Assembly: GCA_001777055.1 (NCBI GenBank)
Contig: MFCX01000016.1
Location: forward strand, 29,858-36,647
From: Candidatus Daviesbacteria bacterium RIFCSPHIGHO2_02_FULL_39_12
Lineage (GTDB): Bacteria; Patescibacteriota; Microgenomatia; Daviesbacterales; UBA10151
Length of the DNA stretch: 6,790 nucleotides
Reading direction: 5' to 3'
Positions 3,755-6,790 of this stretch are shown here, piece after piece. Made by a program: the position numbers and the translations under genes. Position 1 is the first letter of the stretch; the number at the start of each line of letters is the position of its first letter. Below the pieces are notes generated by a model. The model was not told the origin of the DNA. It worked only from the letters and a program-made list of their open reading frames with translations, and did not search any database.

Positions 3755-6574
3755 ATGATGACATTTGGACAACTTTCCCTGTATTTTGAGAAATTAGAAA
3801 AAACTTCCTCTAGGCTAATATTAATAGACATCCTCGCTGAGCTTTTCTCAAAGGTTCAATTAATTGAAATTGGTAAAGTAGCTTACTTAATCCAGGGTAG
3901 AGTAGCACCATTTTTTGAGCCCTTAGAGATTGGCATGAGTGAAAAGCTGATAGCTCAATCAATTGCTAGAGCATTTGGTGTGGATAGAGAAGAAGTTCTA
4001 AAAGAATATGGAAAAGTAGGGGATTTAGGGTTAGTTGCCTTACAGCAAAGTGTAAAGTGTAAAGTGCAAAGTGCAAAGTTGGGAGTTGCGGAAGTGTTTG
4101 ATAAGTTAAGGGACATTGCTAAATTTACTGGTGAGGGGACTGTTGAGCGAAAGGTTTCTGGATTGGTTGATCTACTGACTAAAGCTAGTGGGATAGAGGC
4201 TAAACATTTAGTGAGAATTCCTCTAGGTACTTCCCGATTAGGGATTGGTGATCCAACAGTGCTCGACGCTTTTGCTAAATTGAAATTGGGTGATAGAAGT
4301 AAAAGGAAAGAACTGGAAGGGTCATATAACAAAGTTTCTGATTTAGGTTTAATCGGTGAAACTTTATGGGAGAAAGGCTTGGAAGGAGTTAAAAAGTTGG
4401 ATGTAACTGTGGGTAGGCCCATTAGATCTCAATTGGCAGAAAGACTGCCTGATGCCAAAACTATTTTGCAAAAATTCGGAGGTAAAGCCCATGTTCAGTT
4501 TAAATACGATGGATTCAGGTGTGTCACCGGTTACACGGCGCCGTATATTAAGGGTAAAGGGATTACTTCAGTAAGAGATTTACAGGTGGGAGATTTAGTA
4601 CTTACTCATAAAGGACGATTCCAAAAAGTTCTTGCTAAGCAAAAAAGAACTATTAAAAAGGGAGAGAGATTATTTAAATTCCAAACCTATTTGGGTGATG
4701 AGATAGGTATTTCTGAAGGGCACCCGCTATTGTGTATCGAACATGGTAAACAGGTTTGGAAAGAGGTAGAGTTTATTAAACCAGGAGATGAGGTGATATT
4801 TCCTTTACCTAAATTTCCTCCTAATAACCCTCACCTAGCGCCAATCCGATTAGAGCTTTCCACTCTTTCCGGTTATAAAAAAACCTTCATTCTGAATTGC
4901 GACTTCTATCGATTTTTAGGATTTTGGATTGGGGATGGTTTCACTAATAATTTTCATAATACAGAAAGAGTAGGCTTGTTATTCAATGGAAAAACAGAAG
5001 TGGATTTAGCAAATGATTATAAAAAGATCATTGCAAACACTCTTCACGTGCCAAAAATGACAGTATCAAGAACTAGTGCAAAAGGTTGTGTGACATTATA
5101 TTGGCGGGATGAACCACTTAGACATTGGCTGTCGACTTATTTTAGAAGAGATTGGGAAGGTAAAATGTTGCCCGAATGGTTTAGTCATGTTAGCAAGGAA
5201 AACTTCGAAAAATTTCTACAGGGCTGGATAGAGTCAGACGGCAGTATTGACAAGGATGGAATTGCCAAGATTGTAACCAGGGAAAGAGATTTAGCTTCTT
5301 TCGCTCAATTAATCGGGCTTTCTCAGGGTATTGTGATTGGCCTACATCGTATCAGAATTAAATATAAGTTAGGCTTACACTTTGATAAACCTGTTTTAAA
5401 AACTTATTACCAGCTAGTTTTTCCTAAAACTACTAGGTATGCGAGAGTGGAAAATGATAAGTTAATAGTTCGAGTTCGAAAAAACCAAACAGTAAAATAT
5501 AGAGATCCGAGAATACAACTTTATGATATTCAAGTGGAAGAGGATGAAAGTTTTTGTGTACCAATGGTATCACTTCATAACTGCCAGATTCATAAAGACG
5601 GAGAAAAGGTAAGATTATTTTCTCGTAATTTGGAAGAAACTACTCCCATGTTTCCCGAGATTGTTCAAGGGGTTTTAAGACAAGTTAAGGCCAAAACTGC
5701 CATTTTAGATTCTGAAGCTTTGGCAATTAATCCTTTATCAGAAGAATTTTTGCCATTTCAGGAAACTACAAAGAGACGAAGAAAATATGGCATAGAGGAA
5801 ATGTCTAAAACTTTACCTCTTAAGGCTTTTATTTTTGATGTGATGTATATAGATGGTAAATCTTTGATGGATCAGCCTCTGACAGAGAGAGTCGAGAGTC
5901 TAGAGTCTAGAGTCAAGGCCTTGCCTGCCGGCAGGCAGGGAAATGAGGTATTACTGCCACAGCCGGGTGAGATAGTAGATAACGAGGAGAGATTAAATGA
6001 GCTTTTTAATGATTCTTTAACCAAAGGCTTGGAGGGGTTAGTAGTTAAAAGATCGGATTCTAAGTATGAAGCAGGGGCCAGGAATTTTAATTGGGTAAAG
6101 CTTAAGAGGCATTCGGCAGGTGAACTCAAAGATACTATTGATTGTGTAATTTTAGGTTATGTTTATGGTAGGGGGAAGCGGGTTACATTTGGAGCAGGGG
6201 CATTGTTGGTAGGAATTTATGACAAGGAAAAAGATGAATTTGTGACAGTATCCAAAATAGGGACAGGCTTAACGGATGAAGAATGGAGGGAGATTAAAGT
6301 TAAAAGTGAAAAGTTCAAGGTTCAAAGTAAACCGGCCCGGGTAAATTCATTAATTATTCCTAGTGTTTGGGTGGAACCTAAAATAGTGATAGAGGTATTG
6401 GCTGATGAAATTACCCGTTCTCCGGTGCATACAGCAGGAAAAATCGGGGATGAACCCGGATATGCCCTAAGATTTCCCAGACTGGTTAAATTCCGTGAAG
6501 CTGACAGGCAACCTGAAGATGCAACTACTGTCAAAGAATTAATACAGATGTATCATCAACAATTTAAGAAATAG
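3755..6574 (+). CDS. lig: Archaeal-type ATP-dependent DNA ligase precursor containing an intein
   Basis: The spliced product seals nicks in duplex DNA through a lysyl-AMP intermediate. The 939-residue precursor minus a 354-residue intein leaves 585 residues, normal for archaeal-type ligases. The N-terminal DNA-binding domain (about 1-215) has GDLGLVALQ, FTGEGTVERK and RIPLGTSRLGIGD. The nucleotidyltransferase domain holds motif I KYDGFR (250-255, nucleophile Lys250), interrupted directly after Arg255 by the intein and resuming at Cys610 (CQIHKDGEKVRLFSRNLE); motif III LDSEALA (651-657); motif IV EGLVVK (760-765); and motif V WVKLK (780-784). The OB domain carries WVEPKIVIEV, RSPVHTAG and a C-terminal RFPRLVKFREAD motif VI (906-917). 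All catalytic motifs are present. Three in-frame heptamer arrays and one palindrome sit in probable surface loops near residues 98-109, 711-729 and 847-858. ATGs at 3755 and 3758 are both possible; the promoter spacing favours 3755. Confidence 0.96.
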   Translation: MMTFGQLSLYFEKLEKTSSRLILIDILAELFSKVQLIEIGKVAYLIQGRVAPFFEPLEIGMSEKLIAQSIARAFGVDREEVLKEYGKVGDLGLVALQQSVKCKVQSAKLGVAEVFDKLRDIAKFTGEGTVERKVSGLVDLLTKASGIEAKHLVRIPLGTSRLGIGDPTVLDAFAKLKLGDRSKRKELEGSYNKVSDLGLIGETLWEKGLEGVKKLDVTVGRPIRSQLAERLPDAKTILQKFGGKAHVQFKYDGFRCVTGYTAPYIKGKGITSVRDLQVGDLVLTHKGRFQKVLAKQKRTIKKGERLFKFQTYLGDEIGISEGHPLLCIEHGKQVWKEVEFIKPGDEVIFPLPKFPPNNPHLAPIRLELSTLSGYKKTFILNCDFYRFLGFWIGDGFTNNFHNTERVGLLFNGKTEVDLANDYKKIIANTLHVPKMTVSRTSAKGCVTLYWRDEPLRHWLSTYFRRDWEGKMLPEWFSHVSKENFEKFLQGWIESDGSIDKDGIAKIVTRERDLASFAQLIGLSQGIVIGLHRIRIKYKLGLHFDKPVLKTYYQLVFPKTTRYARVENDKLIVRVRKNQTVKYRDPRIQLYDIQVEEDESFCVPMVSLHNCQIHKDGEKVRLFSRNLEETTPMFPEIVQGVLRQVKAKTAILDSEALAINPLSEEFLPFQETTKRRRKYGIEEMSKTLPLKAFIFDVMYIDGKSLMDQPLTERVESLESRVKALPAGRQGNEVLLPQPGEIVDNEERLNELFNDSLTKGLEGLVVKRSDSKYEAGARNFNWVKLKRHSAGELKDTIDCVILGYVYGRGKRVTFGAGALLVGIYDKEKDEFVTVSKIGTGLTDEEWREIKVKSEKFKVQSKPARVNSLIIPSVWVEPKIVIEVLADEITRSPVHTAGKIGDEPGYALRFPRLVKFREADRQPEDATTVKELIQMYHQQFKK
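4047..4081 (+). repeat. Heptamer tandem array 1 in the ligase gene
   Basis: Four consecutive 7-bp units, AAAGTGT twice (4047-4060) then AAAGTGC twice (4061-4074), are followed by a degenerate AAAGTTG. They encode the lysine-rich SVKCKVQSAK stretch in the DNA-binding domain, in a loop between GDLGLVALQ and the next conserved helix (VAEVFDKL), where archaeal ligases vary. Confidence 0.85.
4520..5581 (+). mobile_element. Intein with LAGLIDADG homing endonuclease in ligase motif I
   Basis: This in-frame 354-residue element (precursor residues 256-609) excises itself post-translationally and joins the flanking exteins. The N-terminal splicing block starts at Cys256 (CVTGYT) and continues with ITSVRDLQVGDLVLTHKGRF; block B is SEGHPLL with His323 and Ser320 in place of the common Thr. 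The C-terminal blocks are YDIQVEEDESF (590-600) and VSLHN ending at His608-Asn609, followed by the +1 nucleophile Cys610. Between them lie two LAGLIDADG dodecapeptides: FLGFWIGDG (387-395, acidic Asp394) and LQGWIESDG (488-496, acidic Asp495). Both acidic catalytic residues are intact, so homing activity is plausible. The boundaries are well fixed because joining Arg255 to Cys610 restores the ligase motif KYDGFR-CQIHKDG. There is no frameshift or stop, and base composition looks like that of the host gene. Confidence 0.96.
5887..5914 (+). repeat. Heptamer tandem array 2 in the ligase gene
   Basis: Four contiguous 7-bp units, GAGAGTC twice (5887-5900) and TAGAGTC twice (5901-5914), encode RVESLESRV. 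They lie after the DQPLTER segment of the nucleotidyltransferase domain and directly before a palindrome. Compared with the usual archaeal ligase pattern, the loop here is longer by roughly 15-20 residues. Confidence 0.85.
5919..5940. repeat. GC-rich palindrome encoding LPAGRQG
   Basis: TGCCTGCCGGCAGGCA (5922-5937) is a perfect 16-bp palindrome. Pairing extends to 22 bp (5919-5940) with one T-G position. It stands out in AT-rich surroundings and encodes ALPAGRQG, a peptide I recall as a recurrent in-frame insert in proteins of candidate-phyla bacteria. It directly follows heptamer array 2 and interrupts no catalytic motif. It may be a dispersed repeat or a protein-binding site; its function is unknown. 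Confidence 0.8.
6294..6328 (+). repeat. Heptamer tandem array 3 in the ligase gene
   Basis: Five degenerate 7-bp units, TTAAAGT, TAAAAGT, GAAAAGT, TCAAGGT and TCAAAGT, encode IKVKSEKFKVQS, a lysine-rich stretch in an OB-domain loop just before the conserved KPARVN. Degeneracy is greater than in arrays 1 and 2, which suggests an older expansion, but the 7-bp period is clear. Confidence 0.7.
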
Positions 6575-6585
6575 GGTTTTTAATT

Positions 6586-6790
6586 ATGTTTAATATAGAG
6601 AGATTAAGGTCGGGAGTGAAAGAGTTCAGATCACGTCCTTTTGACAGAGCAGCCTCGGTTGTAGCTTTAAATATAGCATTCTACTCGATGCCAATAGTAA
6701 TGCTGGCTCCATTTATCAATATGTCAGAAACTGCTCCCTTAGAAGAAAGGGTGATTAGATGGATGGTGGGAATGGGGGGTGGTGTGGCTA
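6586..6790 (+). CDS. Unrecognised probable membrane protein, N-terminal part (3'-truncated)
   Basis: The frame stays open from the ATG at 6586 to the right edge, giving 68 residues. It starts 11 bp after the ligase stop codon, and AGGG (6573-6576), overlapping that stop, lies 9 nt upstream as a possible Shine-Dalgarno site, so co-transcription with the ligase is likely. The N-terminus is short and basic (IERLRSGVKEFRSRPFDR) and is followed by a hydrophobic segment at about residues 22-46 (VVALNIAFYSMPIVMLAPF), then an acidic/charged stretch and a glycine-rich hydrophobic run (VGMGGGVA) that may begin a second membrane segment. I do not recognise the family. Positive charges before the first hydrophobic segment suggest a cytoplasmic N-terminus. 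Confidence 0.75.
   Translation, partial: MFNIERLRSGVKEFRSRPFDRAASVVALNIAFYSMPIVMLAPFINMSETAPLEERVIRWMVGMGGGVA

Noticed and set aside
4047..4081. The tandem repeats as a CRISPR array.
   Set aside because: The units are 7 bp and directly adjacent with no spacers, and they lie inside a coding frame.
3955..4422. Long minus-strand open frame opposite the ligase N-terminal region.
   Set aside because: It lies wholly antisense to conserved ligase domains, its translation is low-complexity Ser/Pro/Leu-rich, and no promoter or ribosome site supports it. The other antisense frames at 1531-1830, 1751-1978, 5872-6129 and 6322-6534 are rejected for the same kind of reason.
6331..6342. GC-rich near-palindrome (ACCGGCCCGGGT) after heptamer array 3, like the palindrome after array 2.
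   Set aside because: It is imperfect and encodes KPARV, which is conserved in archaeal-type ligases, so it is ordinary coding sequence and not an inserted repeat.
1..6790. Alternative genetic code (TGA read as Gly or Trp, as in some candidate phyla).
   Set aside because: All genes read through with the standard code, Trp is TGG and Gly is GGN at conserved motifs, and no in-frame TGA interrupts a recognisable domain.

Overview
The window is AT-rich, protein-dense bacterial-type DNA with standard-code reading frames and almost no non-coding space. The most likely source is an uncultivated bacterium of the candidate phyla radiation (Patescibacteria, perhaps Microgenomates-like). This rests on four things: an archaeal-type ATP-dependent DNA ligase in a bacterial gene setting, an intein, short in-frame repeats expanded inside a protein-coding gene, and a TGCCTGCCGGCAGGCA palindrome that I recall as recurrent in genomes of that group. 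The assignment is inference; no rRNA or other strong phylogenetic marker is present.

Layout, left to right. (1) 2-1789 (+): C-terminal half of carB, the carbamoyl-phosphate synthase large subunit, cut by the left edge. (2) 1839-2915 (+): a Fic-domain protein with an intact HPFxDGNGRxxR motif and a C-terminal winged-helix-like region, probably an AMPylator. (3) 2918-3670 (-): a soluble GGDEF-domain protein that converges on fic with 2 bp between the stop codons and carries an unusual insertion just before the GGDEF loop. (4) 3671-3754: an 84-bp divergent promoter region. (5) 3755-6574 (+): an archaeal-type ATP-dependent DNA ligase interrupted by a 354-residue intein with a two-motif LAGLIDADG endonuclease, inserted directly after the catalytic KYDGFR motif. 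The same gene carries three arrays of 7-bp tandem repeats and one GC-rich palindrome, all in frame. (6) 6586-right edge (+): the start of an unrecognised protein with one probable membrane segment.

The genes do not form one obvious pathway: they cover pyrimidine/arginine precursor synthesis, protein modification, possible cyclic-dinucleotide signalling and DNA repair/replication. The most notable points are the ligase, which can become active only after protein splicing and whose surface loops have collected heptamer arrays, and the repeated placement of -10 boxes so close to start codons that at least two genes (GGDEF and ligase) are predicted to have leaderless mRNAs.
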